Assembly: GCF_003265705.1 (NCBI RefSeq)
Contig: NW_020312817.1
Location: 26,989,861 to 27,053,860 of the forward strand
DNA: 64,000 nucleotides
Source of the DNA: Callorhinus ursinus
Taxonomy: Eukaryota; Chordata; Mammalia; Carnivora; Otariidae
Reading direction: 5' to 3'
A program made the translations under genes and the position numbers. The first letter of the stretch is position 1, and every line of letters starts with the position of its first letter. This document shows positions 11,712-23,986 of this stretch, piece after piece. The notes beneath the pieces are model-generated. The model saw nothing but the letters and a program-made list of their open reading frames with translations. It did no database searches and was not told the origin of the DNA.

Positions 11712-12292
11712 TGGACAAAATATATGAAGCAGCAGTGCAAAAAAGGATAACAAGTCATGACCAAATAGTGTTTATCTCAAGAGTGCAAAACTGGATTAAT
11801 ATGAAACAATCAATGCAATTCATCTTGTTAGTATAGCAAAAGGGAAAAGCCAAATGATTATCTCGGTAGAAGCAGAAAAGCATTTAAAAAAAATTCAACA
11901 AACTTTATATTATAGTTTTACTTTATAATATAAAATATGTATATTATATTATATCTTAGTAAACTAGAAATAGAAGGGAATGTCAATCTGGTAAAGGACA
12001 TCACTGAAGAATCTCTAATTAAAATCATTATTGATGAAAAACAGTCTTTCCTCAAGATCAGGAAAATGGCACTTCAGTTTTCCATTGAATTGGAAATCCC
12101 AGCTAATGCAGTAAGAAATGAAGAAGAGGCAAAAGGTATGTGGATTGGAAAGGAAGATATAAAACTATCAGTACGCATAGATGACACAGTTGTATACATA
12201 GGTAACCCTAAAGAATTGACATGAAAGCTACTGGAAGTAATAGGCAAGGTCTGAGAAGAATACAAGGTCAATTAAAAAAAAAATCAGTTGTG
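11712..12292 (+). mobile_element. Old L1 ORF2 fragment, sense (part 1)
   Basis: Reads as decayed reverse-transcriptase-region ORF2: the agtgtttatctcaagagtgcaaaactgg region, aaaagccaaatgattatctc, and the ctagaaatagaagggaa and gaagatataaaactatcagt parts. A 95-residue open frame (11937-12224) is a surviving piece. It resumes after the SINE at 12293. Confidence 0.82.
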
Positions 12293-12520
12293 GGGTGCCT
12301 GAGTGGCTCTGTTGGTTAAGTGTCTGCCTTCAGCTCGGCTTCCCAAATGTATGCATGTTCATGATCCCGAGGTCCTGGGATTGAGCCCCCTGTGACAGCT
12401 CCCTGCTCAGCGGGGAGTCTGCTTCTCCCTGTCCCTCTGTCTCTCTCCCTGCTCGTGCTCTCTCTCGTGTGCACTCTCTCTCAATCTCTCACTGTCTCTC
12501 AAATAAATACAATCTTAAAG
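12293..12520 (+). mobile_element. SINEC, sense, with 14-bp target duplication
   Basis: Flanked by aaaaatcagttgtg on both sides (12279-12292 and 12521-12534). The head holds an unusual extra stretch (about 20 bp, ggcttcccaaatgtatgcat) between the usual cttcagctc and catgatccc. Confidence 0.92.
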
Positions 12521-12850
12521 AAAAATCAGTTGTGTTTATATATTCCTAGCAATGAATAATTGGGAAAGACATTTTAAACCTATTTAGAATAGCATAAGAT
12601 ATCAAATATTTAGTGATGAATTTAACTGAAGTGTAAGACTTGTATACTAAAAATGATATAATGATGAGAAATTAAAGAAGATCTAAATGTAAAAATTGCA
12701 ATGTTCATAGATTGGAAATCTCAATATTGTTGAATTGACAGTTCTCCCAAAATTGAGCTATAAATTAATCTAATAGCAATCGGATTCCCAGTAGAATCCC
12801 AGTAGATTTTTTTCTTCACAGAAATCAACAAACCAATTCTAAAATTTATT
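12521..12850 (+). mobile_element. Old L1 ORF2 fragment, sense (part 2)
   Basis: Continues the ORF2 piece after the SINE: cctagcaatgaataattgg, gacttgtatactaaaaatgat, ttcatagattggaaatctca and ccaattctaaaatttatttgga. Riddled with stops. Confidence 0.8.
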
Positions 12851-12969
12851 TGGAGGACTTCTGCTTCTGTGATGGCCAAGGTAAGCTCTGATTGGAACCA
12901 TCCTTCTGCAGATAAAAATGACAAACTATAGACAAAATGCAGAAAGATTCTGGAGATTTTTTAATTTTT

Positions 12970-13156
12970 TTTTAAAGATTTTATTTATTTGGGAGAGAGA
13001 ATGAGATAGAGAGAGAGCATGAGAGGGAAGAGGGTCAGAGGGAGAAGCAGACTCCCTGCTGAGCAGGGAGCCCGATGTGGGACTCGATCCCGGGACTCCA
13101 GGATCATGACCTGAGCCGAAGGCAGTCACCCAACCAACTGAGCCACCCAGGCGCCC
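12970..13156 (-). mobile_element. SINEC, antisense, with target duplication
   Basis: Flanked by tggagattttttaattttt starting at 12951 and 13157. Full reverse head gagccacccaggcgccc. Confidence 0.93.
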
Positions 13157-13409
13157 TGGAGATTTTTTAATTTTTAATTAATTTTTTTTGCTTGGAAGAA
13201 GGGAATGACATTGGGTGGTTTTCTTCTTTCTATCCTATGGCTAAATCTCAGTGTCTTACATGCAAGGAAGCTAAAACTCCGCAAGCAATTCAGCATTCTT
13301 TCTGAGGACAGAGATTGGGGCTACCATGGCTGCTGGAATGTGAGGAAGAACATTTCATAAAGGAAAGAGTCACAGATGAGGATTCTTACATTCTGTGTAT
13401 TTATAGAAT

Positions 13410-14690
13410 AATACACTCAGAATACATGTTTTTTTCAAGGGCACATGGTATGGTCAGCAAGACCATATACTGGGCCAGTTAAATAAGTCTCAATAAAAAA
13501 AAGAACATCGTGTGGAATATAATCTCTTTCCACAGTGGAATTAAATTTTACATAAATAGTTATTAGATATCTAGAAAAACTCCAAATATTTGGAAACCAC
13601 ATTATTAAACAACATACTTAGTCTGTGGATCAATAAAGAAATTACAAAGGAATTTATTTATAAAAGTCAGTCATTGATGTAAATCTCCTACATTTCCTTA
13701 AGGTAAAATTGTTGTATAATTGGGGTAATGAGCAATTTTCAGCTAGGACACTTAAGTGCATGAACCATAGTAGGAAAATTGGATTAAAAGATATATTGGA
13801 CTGCATTAAAATTAAAATCTGCTTTTTGAAAGAGCTCATTACGAAAATGAAAAGACAAGAACAGACTGAGCAGTATTCACAGTACATACATCTCACAAAG
13901 GACTTTTTTTTCAGAATAAAGACCTTTTCCAGCTCAATAGGATAAACCAATTAAAAATGGAGAAAAGATTTGACCAGATCTTCCACCAAAGATATATGAA
14001 TAACCAACAAGAATATGAACAATGCTTAATACTAGTAGTCACTGGGAAAATGCATTTTAAAACTACAAGACACCACTCTTCACCATTTAAAAGACTTAAT
14101 CCTGTGAGGGGTAGTTGGAACTCTTATCCATTGTAAATGTAATGTAATGCAAAATGGTACAACCACTTTGGAACACAGTTTGGTATTTTCTCATAGAGTT
14201 AATCATCAGTGCTACCTGTAGGTATTTATCTATGGGAAATGAAAATATCTATCTCCACAAAGACATGTATACAAACGTTCATACCTGTTTAATTCATAAT
14301 AGCTTAAAACTGGAAAAAACCCAAATGTTCATCAACAAGTGAGTGATACACTACAGGACATCCAGCCAAAGAAATGATTCTGAGCAATAAAAAGAAATGA
14401 AGTGCTGATACGTTCAACAGTGTGGGTGAATCTGAAAAACATAGTTTTGAGTTAAAGAAGCCTGACTCCATTTAGTTGGAATTCTAAAGCAGATAAAACT
14501 AAATCATAATGACAGAGAATAGATCACAGGTTGATTTCCAGGGAACTTTTTGGGCTGATGGAAATTTGTATATCTTGATTTTCATGGTGGTTACATAGGT
14601 GTATGCATTTGTGAAAACAGCAAACTCTACACTAAATACGGGTTTATTTTGTTGTACCTGTCTTATATTTCAGTGAAGTCACTAAGAATA
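13410..14690 (+). mobile_element. Old L1, sense, internally deleted (ORF2 pieces to 3' UTR)
   Basis: The left part matches ORF2 near the endonuclease/linker region (gcacatggtatggtcagcaag, aaataagtctcaataaa, tttggaaaccacatt). It then jumps to the ORF2 C-terminal end (aaaatctgctttttgaaaga, accactttggaacacagttt, atgttcatcaacaagtgagt) and the 3' UTR. Not coding. Confidence 0.8.
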
Positions 14691-16137
14691 ACCCAAAAGG
14701 AAAAATGCATAGGTGTTATTTAGACCTAGAATATTTAAGATTGGTGAGTTTATTAAGATTTTAGTTTCAGGGTAGATTAGTCCTTGTCATCAATTTCAAA
14801 AGTATAACACGAAATACTCACAGCTTACCTGATATATTAAGTGGAAAGAATGTAGATGCAGAAGAAAAGGATGTTGCTCAGTATCCACATTTAGTATGAA
14901 GTTTTTTTTTTTTTAAGGCCAAAACAGGCAAGTTTTTCTCAAATATTATTAGAAACCTCTGTTCAAAAGAAACTCCAAATTCAGGTGGAAGGATATACTG
15001 TTTAGAGCTCCACTTGTGGTAATTTTGACCTTTAGCATCTAACACAGGTCATTGATGTCTTGAGTTGAATTATACGCCCTCATGATTGAGAGTCACCAGA
15101 AACAGCAAACAGGAAGATAGCTAGGATGGATGTAAAACCTTAAGAATTCACCAGGCAGGAAATGTGTGTAACAATAGCATAGGTAATTGACATCTTCTAA
15201 AATACAGTGAGGTGTTAATACAGGATTTCAAGCAACTTCTTGTGTTAATGGATATAAAAATACAGCTAATCAGACTTTATTTTAAGTCTGTAAATGCCAT
15301 TTTTAGTAGAATATAAGGTCTGGAGATTAAACTATTGGTTGTGTGGCACGGTTAAGTTGGTTGAAGACTATATAGGAATTCTTTGTATTATCCTTGACAT
15401 TTTTCTGAAGGAGAAAAATAAATCTGAAAATAAAAAGTTAAAGGAAAAAACTTCTGGCACAAAACTATACAGAAAATGAGCAAAGCCTGTCACTGCCTCA
15501 TGGCTGGCTAACCATTCTTATTTGGGGTTGAAGATAAAAACAGGCTCTCTGGGATGTGTTCAGACCGCCATTAAACTTCTCTCAACCTGCCTGTGTCTCT
15601 TACTGGGTTGCCCACTTGTGGCTTGCCCCATTGGGTCTTCAGTGGCGAAGGAAACAGGGAGGCATTACGAAATAAACCCAAACACCTAGGTTAACATAAA
15701 GAAGGGGGACCCATGGACCAGAGACCAGAGACTCCCATGATCAGAGATCAGAGGCAGCTGTGAGGGATGGAATTAACTGACCTAATAGCACTTTCAGAAC
15801 TTTCTACTAAACTAAGACCCTCAAGCAGGTCTGAAGGAATCCTGGATTCATGGTGCAACCTTGCTATGGCAGCAGAAACCAATTTCTCTGGAGGAAAACA
15901 TTAATAGTCCCAAATTAAAACTGAGCAGTGAGCTCACAATTAAAGATTAATGGAGAGAAGAGAAGGCAAGCCACCGTGACTGAGAGTCAACAAAGACAAC
16001 AGTTTTCCGATTCATAGTATAGACCAGCTATATATAGGATGTTTAAAGAAATAAAGCATGTATTAATCAGAAGATAGCTGAAAAACTTTTGTTATTACAC
16101 TTCTTTGATTTGGGAGGGGAAATGTAACTTTTAGAAT
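14691..16137. other. Intron sequence, mostly unassigned
   Basis: No exon or clear family. The part at 15545-15700 (cattaaacttctctcaacct, then tgtctcttactgggttgccc) looks faintly like the end of a retroviral LTR. The part at 15800-16080 looks faintly like an old L1 5' region. Neither is strong enough to call. Confidence 0.35.
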
Positions 16138-16346
16138 TTTTTTTTTTTAAGAGAGCAAGAGTGTGCATACGCATATGCAGGAGCTGTGTGGGGAAGGGCA
16201 GAGGAAGAGGGAGAGAGAGAAAATCTTGAGCAGTCCCCATGCCCAGTGTGAGCCCGACAGGGGGTTCAGTCTCACAACCCTGAGATCAGGACCTGAGCCA
16301 AAATCAAGATTCGGACACTTAACTGACTGAGCCACCCAGGTGCCCC
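16138..16346 (-). mobile_element. SINEC, antisense, older
   Basis: Poly(T), aagagagcaagagtgtgc, a GA-rich body, then gactgagccacccaggtgcccc. More diverged than most copies, with the ttatttattt tail lost. Confidence 0.86.
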
Positions 16347-16489
16347 AGAAATAATTTGAAATTAAAAACCAGAATAAAAAAAATGCAACCCATGCTTATC
16401 CACACCAGAGAGATGTAGAACACTAAGAAGTTGTATATAACAGGTGTTTCAGAAAATGCAGACTTAGAAGTATACGTAAGAAACTCTTG

Positions 16490-16790
16490 AGTCTGCATCA
16501 GTAGATATGTGTATGAATGTCTCATAATAGCAATATTTGTCATCGTGGCAGAGAAACTGGAAGCAACCTAAATGTTGTTCACAGGAGAAAGGATAAATAA
16601 GTTGTGATATTTTATATCACAGTTATGAAATATTATACAACAGTGAAGTGAAAATAAATGAACTATAGCTATAAACAACAACTTGGATGAGTTTTATAAA
16701 TGTAATAAGTTAAAAAAACTAGTCCCAGATTCACAGGTGTTTATATTATACTTTATAACTTAAACTTTAGTTACTTATGATCCTCTGTAT
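16490..16790 (+). mobile_element. Old L1 3' end fragment, sense
   Basis: Contains ctcataatagcaatatttgtc, gaaactggaagcaacctaaatg, tatacaacagtgaagtg and gatgagttttataaatgtaata, the ORF2-terminus/3' UTR pattern of L1. Confidence 0.75.
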
Positions 16791-17519
16791 ATACCAAATA
16801 AAAAAATGAGGTCTAAAAACTATTCTGAGCAATAGCAAGATCACTGAAATGTTATTTGATAAACCATTTTAAGAATAAACAGTTCTGATTGCATACATTT
16901 TAATTTTAAAGTGTATCTTACTGTCATTCATTAGTCTGGTGAGAAGCAGAATCAGTGATGGTGAAGAACATTAATGGAAGAACAAAAAGCCTTAAGAAAG
17001 AAAAGCCCCAAATACAGAAATATATAGGACTTACAGCTAAGTTGGTAATACAGTTGATATTAAGAAGTCTTGTTCCAACCTGTGGCTTTGTGCTTCTGCT
17101 TTTGGCCATCACTGAAGCTAAAGAAAGCTCTTAGGCTTTTTGACATTATGAACTAACATGGTATTCAAGGATGAAAAATTCAGCTTTAAAATAGTTTATA
17201 TGTTTTAAATAGGTCTGTTTCTCATGACGGTGTGAAAAGTGCATCTGGTAGTGCTGATGAACTGGAATCTCCAGAATGTAGAAGGCCTTTTTTTTTGACG
17301 CAGACAAATGACCAACAGCTTGATCTCTTTCTGGTGTCTGCTTTCTATACGAAAATCTACAGAGCAAAGAACAGAGCTTTGAAAATGTTGTAATGACAGG
17401 AGATTTGGATCTCAGGGTTTGCTAAGCCTGCTCCTAGATCGTGTGGAAGAAATAAAGGTATAAAGCATAGGACTTGCCTTCTTGGAATTTTTAATTTAGC
17501 TTACATCAGATAAACTCAG
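16791..17519. other. Intron sequence with no recognised repeat
   Basis: No family recognised. Small minus-strand frames of 62 and 73 residues show no protein-family signal. Confidence 0.4.
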
Positions 17520-17810
17520 GGAAATGTAATTGGCAATACCAGGCAGTTTAAACTACAAATGGATAGCACAGATAAATGAATCCCCTAACTGCTCAGAAAA
17601 GAAGAAAATGTTTAGGACAGAGCAAAGAAGGCTTTGTTCATTAAGGAAGGATTTGAATCAGGCCTTGAAAGACACATGGGGTTTAGATGGAGTGATAGCA
17701 AGAGCAGAGGCAAGGGGATGGGGAAGTGTGATTGTACTGGGTTAGCTGGGTTGGAAGATTTAGTTAGGGCAATAGTGAGACTTAGGGGAAAACAGATTCC
17801 TGACATATTA
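17520..17810 (+). mobile_element. Ancient mammalian interspersed repeat (family uncertain)
   Basis: Contains the gaaggctttgttcattaagg, atttgaatcaggccttgaaa, agcagaggcaaggggatggg pattern seen in a widespread ancient repeat. Overlapping open frames on both strands arise from its purine bias. Confidence 0.5.
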
Positions 17811-18951
17811 AATGGTCTATAGAGCAAGGCCTGGGAATTTGGACTGCAGTTCTACTGGGGATAATTTGTAGCCTAAATTGGGAATTTTAAACTTGTCATT
17901 TGATACAGATTTTAACTATGGATGCTTTTTTAAATAGTTCATTAGAAGGGGGAATAGTTCTGCTTTTTATAGTATTTCTTTGTTCCTTTATTGTAAAGTC
18001 AGCCTGACCTGGGTAAGCATCATCTGATTTGGCTTGAGTGTAGCCAAACAATTATGGACTCACAAAGAGGTCTGAGTTGGCTTTGATTTATATGCGGAAA
18101 AGCAGCTATCTGAAAGCCCCTTCCTTCATGTTTAAAGGAGCAGACTGGCTGGCTGTCATATAAAGGATCCCAGTGACCTCTGGAAGAAGATTATTGGAAA
18201 TGTGCAGTGATAAGAGTGAAAAGGAAATTTGTTTTTAATAGAAACAACACTCCAGATTTTCTTTGAGGGTGTTAAAGAATTTTCTTTGCTGCTCTTTTGG
18301 GAATGATGGCAATGTTTCGTGTGTTGGAATTGTAAGCTATATAAAATCATACCATATACATAGCGTGTCTTGATATTAAAATTTACCTTTTAGTGTGAGT
18401 TACAGTGGTGTTCATTGGCTCTTTCATTTCAGTTAACTGAGTTTGCTCAGATGTTAGATTATTACAGTTCTTTTTTTAGTATGAGTCTGAGCACCAGCCC
18501 AGGTGGCGTATCTTAAAGTGATACGCTGCCTCCTGAGGCATGCAGAGCAGTCTTCCTTTTGCTCTCAAAATATCTGTCAACACTTGCCGAGGTGGATTGA
18601 TTCTTTAACTTATAAACCATTGTAACTATAAGTAAAAGAGATATTACTAGAGTTTATTTCAACTTTCATAGTAATAATATTTAGAGTATATATTATAAAT
18701 TTATGATATAAATATTAATAATGTTATTAATAAGTAATATTATAGAGTATATGGATATTGTACATTTATAAAAGCTTACCGGATCAGTGAATCACCTTTC
18801 ATAGATTCTGGTCAATGAGAGTTGAGAAATGAGAGAACTTTCCTTAAGACAATTGCACAAATGTTATCACTTACATTTAAGTTGTTTCTGACCTTTGCCC
18901 TGAAGGGTGAAAGTGGTGAGAATTCCATCTCATATACAAGTGTATGGTTGC
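17811..18951. other. Intron sequence with no recognised repeat; AT-rich block
   Basis: Nothing recognised, except that 18655-18775 is very AT-rich (repeated taatatt/ataaat words) and may behave as a DNA-unwinding or matrix-type region. That role is inference only. Confidence 0.4.
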
Positions 18952-19138
18952 ATTTTTTTTTTTTAAAGCAGATTTTATTTATTTGACAGAGAGTGAGAGA
19001 GAGCACAAGCAGGGGGAGTAGCAGGGAGAGGGAGAAGCAGGCTCCCCGCTGAGCTCGGGGCCCGATGCGGGACTCTGTCCCAGGACCCAGAGATCACAAC
19101 CTGTGCCGCCTTACCCGGCTAAGCCACCCAGGCGCCCC
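18952..19138 (-). mobile_element. SINEC, antisense
   Basis: Poly(T), cagattttatttatttgacagagagtg, ending ctaagccacccaggcgcccc. About ten bases just before the end are deleted relative to other copies (cttacccggctaagcc). Confidence 0.92.
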
Positions 19139-19309
19139 ATGACACAGCATTCTTTAGCACTGTCCTAATTCTCAAAGTGCTGCAAGTTGAACACACCAAA
19201 TTTCTTAAGCTTCTTCTTTTTTAAAAAAACTGGATTTTTAGCCAGCAGTCGTACTTCTGTGAGGCACTGTTTCATCAAATTACTTGAGTTAGCAGACTCT
19301 AAGTAAAAA

Positions 19310-19565
19310 TAAATGGACTTAAAAAAAGATAGCGTATGCAACTGTATGATCCCACTTACCTGAGGTACTTAGAATAGTGGAATGCAGAGAAAGAGAGGTA
19401 GAGTGGCGGTTGCCGGAGGCGGAGACTCCTGGGGAGTTGATGTCTAGTGGGTACAGGATTTCAGGTGCAAGATGGAGAGAGTCCTGGAGATCAGTTGAAC
19501 AACCATGTAAATGTACTTAACTGAACTGTACACTTAAAAAAATGGTTAAGATGGTGGGCTGCCTT
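19310..19565 (+). mobile_element. Old L1 3' UTR, sense (part 1)
   Basis: gtatgatcccacttacctga, gtggcggttgccggaggc, gttgaacaaccatgtaaatg, then acttaaaaaaatggttaagatgg: the classical old L1 3' end. Split by two SINEs and a short L1 tail, it finishes around 20060. Confidence 0.85.
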
Positions 19566-19783
19566 GGGGCTCCTGGGTGGCTCAGTCGGTTAAGTGTGAC
19601 TCTGGATTTCTGCTCAGGTCATGATCTCAGGGTCCTGGGGTCGAGCCCCAAGGCGGGCTGCGCGCTTGGCAGGGAGTCTGCTTGAAGATTTTCCCTCTCC
19701 CTTTGTCCCTGCCCCACTCGTGTGCTTGCTTGCTTTCTCTGTCTCTCTCAAATAAATGAATAACTCTTAAAACAAAAAAAAAA
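19566..19783 (+). mobile_element. SINEC, sense, older
   Basis: Head ggggctcctgggtggctcagtc, tail ctctcaaataaatgaataa plus A-rich. Flanked by aagatggtggg on both sides. Confidence 0.9.
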
Positions 19784-19789
19784 GATGGT

Positions 19790-19922
19790 GGGGCACCTGG
19801 GCGGCTCAGTCGGTTAAGCATCTGACTCTTGATCTCAGCTCAGGTCTTGATCTCAGGGTCATGAGTTCAAGCCCTGCACTGGGCTCTGTGCTGAGCATGG
19901 AGCCTACTTAAAAAAAAGAAAA
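19790..19922 (+). mobile_element. Old short SINEC-like SINE, sense
   Basis: Head ggggcacctgggcggctcag, then a body ending gcatggagcctacttaaaaaaa without the CT-rich tract, i.e. an older SINE subtype. Flanked by variants of gttaagatgg. Confidence 0.85.
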
Positions 19923-20060
19923 GGTTAAGATGATAATTTTTTTCTTTAAATTTTTTATTGTTATGTTAATCACCATACATTATATCATTAGTTTTTGATG
20001 TGGTGTTCCATGGATAATTTTTATGTTATATGTATTTTACCACAATTTAAAAATATACTA
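19923..20060 (+). mobile_element. Old L1 3' UTR, sense (part 2) holding an L1 tail
   Basis: After removing the inserted tail at 19942-20012, the text reads ggttaagatgataatttttatgttatatgtattttaccacaattt, which completes the 3' end begun at 19310. Confidence 0.8.
19942..20012 (-). mobile_element. Very short (71 bp) carnivore L1 3' tail insertion
   Basis: Antisense terminal piece of the carnivore L1 3' UTR (tttttattgttatgttaatc, accatacattatatcattag). Flanked by gataattttt at 19932-19941 and 20013-20022. Extreme 5' truncation. Confidence 0.82.
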
Positions 20061-20074
20061 CAAAGGGGAAAAAA

Positions 20075-22075
20075 GCACCTACAAAGGTCAAAGATATGAA
20101 ATTTCAAGAAATAAATCTATCTTAAGATTTACAAGACCTCTATACTAGAATCTACAAAACATTATAAGAGAAAGCAATGAAGACTTAAATAAATGGGAGC
20201 ATCTGCTATGTTCACGGAGGACTCAGTATTTTAAAATTTCAAGTCTTCTCAAGTTAACCTACATAATCATGCAATCCTTAACAGAATCCCAGAGTTTGAC
20301 TTTTTGTTTTTGTAGTTGTGTTGCTGTTGTTTTTTTGATTTTGTGGAGCTCAAGCTTACTTTAAAATTCATGTGGAAGTGTAAAGGGCTGAGAATAGCTA
20401 AGGCAGGCATGAAGTACTGAGGTGGCATATATATGTCGCCAGATAGCAAGCCCTGTTATAAAACTGTATTATTTAACTATATTATTGCTTATCAGTTTGT
20501 GGTCCTTGGACGGTCAGCATCAGCATCACCTGGGAGCTTGTTAGAAATGCAGTTTGTCTGGCTCCATCTCAACCTCTTATTGAATCAGAATCTCTGGGGT
20601 TGAGGCCAAAGAGTCTATGTTTTAACAATTTCTCTACGTTATTTTCAGGCACTTGAAAGTTTGAGAAACACTGAATTAAGACATTTTGACATGAGAAAAT
20701 ATGAACCAACAAGTAGAACAAATAGAGAGTCCAGAAACAGATCCATACCTACATGGCTCATCTGATTTATGACAAAGTTGGCATTGCAGTACAATGGTAA
20801 AGAGTGGGCTTTTCAATAAACGGTACTAGATGATTTATATCCATACAGAAAAAGCTATCTTAACCCCTATATCATAACTGTATATACAAAAATCAGTTCC
20901 AGACTGGATATGTAAAAGTGAAAAGCAAAACTGTAAAGCTTTTAGAGGAAAAAATATGGGAGGACGTCTTTGAGACCTTAGGACAAACAGTACAATAAAG
21001 CTCTAACCATAAAACAAAAATGATAAATTGGACTACATTAATATTAAGCACTTCTCTTTATCAAAAGTTACCATTAATATTTGTAAAGCACTTAGACCAC
21101 TGCCTTGCCAGCACATTGTATGTGTTACATGAATGTTTGTCAAGAGTATAAATAATATATTACCCTCCTCCAACAAAAAAGTACTTGTGTTCAGAAAATA
21201 GAGACTTAACAAATTATTAAGAAAAATTCTGACCACCCAATAGAAAAAACGGGCAAAGGATTTCAATAGGGACTTAATAAAGAGATATTAAAATGGCCAT
21301 TAACATATTAAAAGGTGCTCAACTTTATTAGTCGTTAGAGAAATGCACACTACAACCATAATACAGTACTACTACATACCCACGAGGATGGCTAAAATGC
21401 AAAACAGACAGTATTGAGTGTTGTAAGGATGTGAAGCAACAAGAGTTCTCTAATGTAAGAGTGTTGAATGGAATAACCTTTTAGAAGATTGGGAGGAACT
21501 ATGGAAGCTAAATGTATTCATACTCTGTGACCTTGCAATTTCACTCCTAAGTATATATCCAACAAAATACTTGCACATGTTCACCTAAAGAACATGTCTT
21601 AAAGTGTGCGTAACCGCACATTCTGGTAGCACTGCTAGAATGTTCGTAGCACGTTTGTATTACCCCCAAATTGGAAACTGCATGAATGCCCATTAGTGAT
21701 ATGGTGGTTAAATAAATTGTATATTTATATAATGGAATATTATACAGCAATAAAATGAATATTCTGCAACTCTGTGCAACTATGTGGATGAATCTTTCAA
21801 ACATAATGTTGAGCAGAAGAAATCAGATACAAAAGAGTACTCTGTGATTACAATTGTGTAAAGTAGAAAGGCATTCACACTGATCTCTGTACAAGTCAGG
21901 GTAGTGGTTGCCCTTACAGAGGGGCAGGAATTGACTAGAACAGAGAACAAGGGGGACAGTAGATGCTGGTAATGTTTCTTGATCTGAGTGCTGGTTATAT
22001 GTCTGTTCAGTCTGTGGAAATTCATTGTGCATCTCTATATATAATATATAAAAATGTTTTAATAAAAAAATTGGA
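20075..22075 (+). mobile_element. Old L1, sense (ORF2 3' half and 3' UTR), split by MER5A
   Basis: Runs from decayed ORF2 (gacctctatactagaatcta, catcaaac... style text, gaaacagatccatacctaca) through acaatggtaaagagtgggct and tgggaggaactatggaagct to a 3' UTR ending near 22075 (aaaatgttttaataaaaaaa). Interrupted at about 20490-20675 by a MER5A. All frames are broken. Confidence 0.82.
20490..20675 (+). mobile_element. MER5A-type non-autonomous hAT DNA transposon
   Basis: cagtttgtggtccttggacgg...cagcatcagcatcacctggg, agcttgttagaaatgcag and the end tttgagaaacactg are the signature of MER5A. Inserted in an old L1. Confidence 0.87.
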
Positions 22076-22558
22076 TCTAGTAGCCATCTCTTCACTACAT
22101 CAAACTGAAAAATACATGGAAAGAGTCACATAGGGCATTTACATTCGTGGTCAGACGAGTTGCAATGGTCATTTCCAATATGCTGAAAGAACAGTATATT
22201 TAAGAAAATGAATAAAGCACCTTTTCTCAGCACATTTTAACCAAACTAACATTTCTTATATAAAATATTTTCTTTCTGTTAGTAATTTCACTCCAGTTTC
22301 CTGTAGGGATGTATTAAGTTCATTAAAATGTTTGAATCTTTCTTCCACGTAGTCTACGTGAAGATAAATTATGAACTTCCAAACTTATCATTTGTATTAG
22401 TGCTTTGCTTGGGAATAATCTGATTTATTTGTTTAAGCCTACCCATGCTAGAAAGCATCAAGATGCAGGATGACCCACTGATGACTATATGAAAAAAGTG
22501 AGTTTCTTGCAAAAAGCTCAGAAACATCAATCACAGCTTGTTCTCACAACACATTTTT
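22076..22558. other. Intron sequence with no recognised repeat
   Basis: Nothing recognised up to the target duplication of the following SINE. Confidence 0.4.
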
Positions 22559-22744
22559 TAAAAAAGATTTTATTTATTTATTTGAGAGAGAGAGTGAGTG
22601 AGCAAGCATGAGTGGGTGAAGGGGCAGAGGGAGAGGGAGAAGCAGGCTCCAGCAGGGAGCCTAAGGCAGACTCGATCCCAGAACCCAGGGATCATGACCT
22701 GAGCCGAAGGCAGACGCTTAACCTATTGAGTCACCCAGGCGCCC
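22559..22744 (-). mobile_element. SINEC, antisense, with 16-bp target duplication
   Basis: Flanked by ctcacaacacattttt at 22543-22558 and 22745-22760, identical. About 14 bases are missing in the middle compared with other copies. Confidence 0.95.
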
Positions 22745-22760
22745 CTCACAACACATTTTT

Positions 22761-23330
22761 GCTGTGTATCTAGATGATTTTGTATGTTTTTGCTTATCTT
22801 AACAAAGACATAAATATAATGTTTTGGTTGTAAGGAGTTCTCTGGTACAACAGAGATAGAACAGTAGGCTATATTGTGCAACCAGTTGTTCTTAAGTTAA
22901 TGCCGTCTAAATATTTCACCAAATACCAGGATGGAGCTACCAGATACCTCACTGAAGTCTACAAGGATGTTGTTTAAACATAGTGGGACATTACTTGGGT
23001 TTGTGTTATTTGGGAAGAATTCTAATACAGTATTTGTACAAGGGAAAAGCTTACTGCTGTGCATAGCTTCTGTTTGCCAGTGCACAGGGCTAGCCGGGAT
23101 TAGGTATTTTAGACTTTAAGATGACTAGTATCAGTGCCTTTTTAAGGGCGAATGGCTAAGGTGTGCATTGGTAGGTTGAGCACTGCCAGAGAGCTTAGGT
23201 GGAGTGGTCACAGGTTAATTTATGTTTTGAGTAATTTCCCTTTTAAGGGAGTTGATGTACTCTGTGCCTTAAGAAAAGTGGCACCTTATTCCCCTAGAGG
23301 ATGAATAAAATCCTGCTTAAGAGCTACTGT
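22761..23330. other. Intron sequence with no recognised repeat
   Basis: No family, exon or regulatory site recognised. Confidence 0.4.
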
Positions 23331-23676
23331 TGTCAAGGCATCCAAATCAGTAAGGAAGAAGTAAAACTTTCACTACTTACAGATGACGTGATACTGTATA
23401 TAGAAAACCTGAAAGACTCCACCAAAAAACTGTTGGAACTGATAAAATCAGTAAAGTAGCAGGATACAAAATCAGTCTGTGGAAGTCTGTGGCATTTCTA
23501 TATACCAATAATGAAGCAGCAGAAGGAGAAATTTAGAAAACAGTTCCATTTACAATTGCACCAAAACCCATAAGGTACTTAGGAATAAACCTAACCAAAG
23601 AGGTGAAAGAGTTATACTCTGAAAACTATAAAATATTGATGAAGGAAATTGAAGAGGACAAAAAGAAATGGAAAGA

Positions 23677-23868
23677 GGGGCGCCTGGGGGGCTCATTCGT
23701 TAAGCATCTGCCTTCAGCTCAGGTCATGATCCCAGGGTTCTGGGATCGAGCCCCACATCGGGCTCCCTGCTCAACAGGAAGCCTGCTTCTCCCTCTCCCT
23801 CTCCCCCTGCTTGTGTTCCCTCTCTCGCTGTCTCTCTCTGTCAAATAAATAAATAAAATCTTTAAAAA
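23677..23868 (+). mobile_element. SINEC, sense, inserted in L1
   Basis: Full-length, with target duplication aaatggaaaga at 23666-23676 and 23869-23879. Tail tctgtcaaataaataaataa. Confidence 0.95.
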
Positions 23869-23986
23869 AAATGGAAAGATAATTCCATGCTAATGGATTG
23901 GAATAACAAATATTGTTAAAATGTCTATACTGCCCAAGCAATCTACACATTTAATGCATTCCCCACCAAAGTACCAACAGCTTTTT

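Noticed and set aside
15545..15700. LTR end with polyadenylation-like text
   Set aside because: The resemblance is limited to a few short words, and no matching second LTR or TG...CA ends were found.
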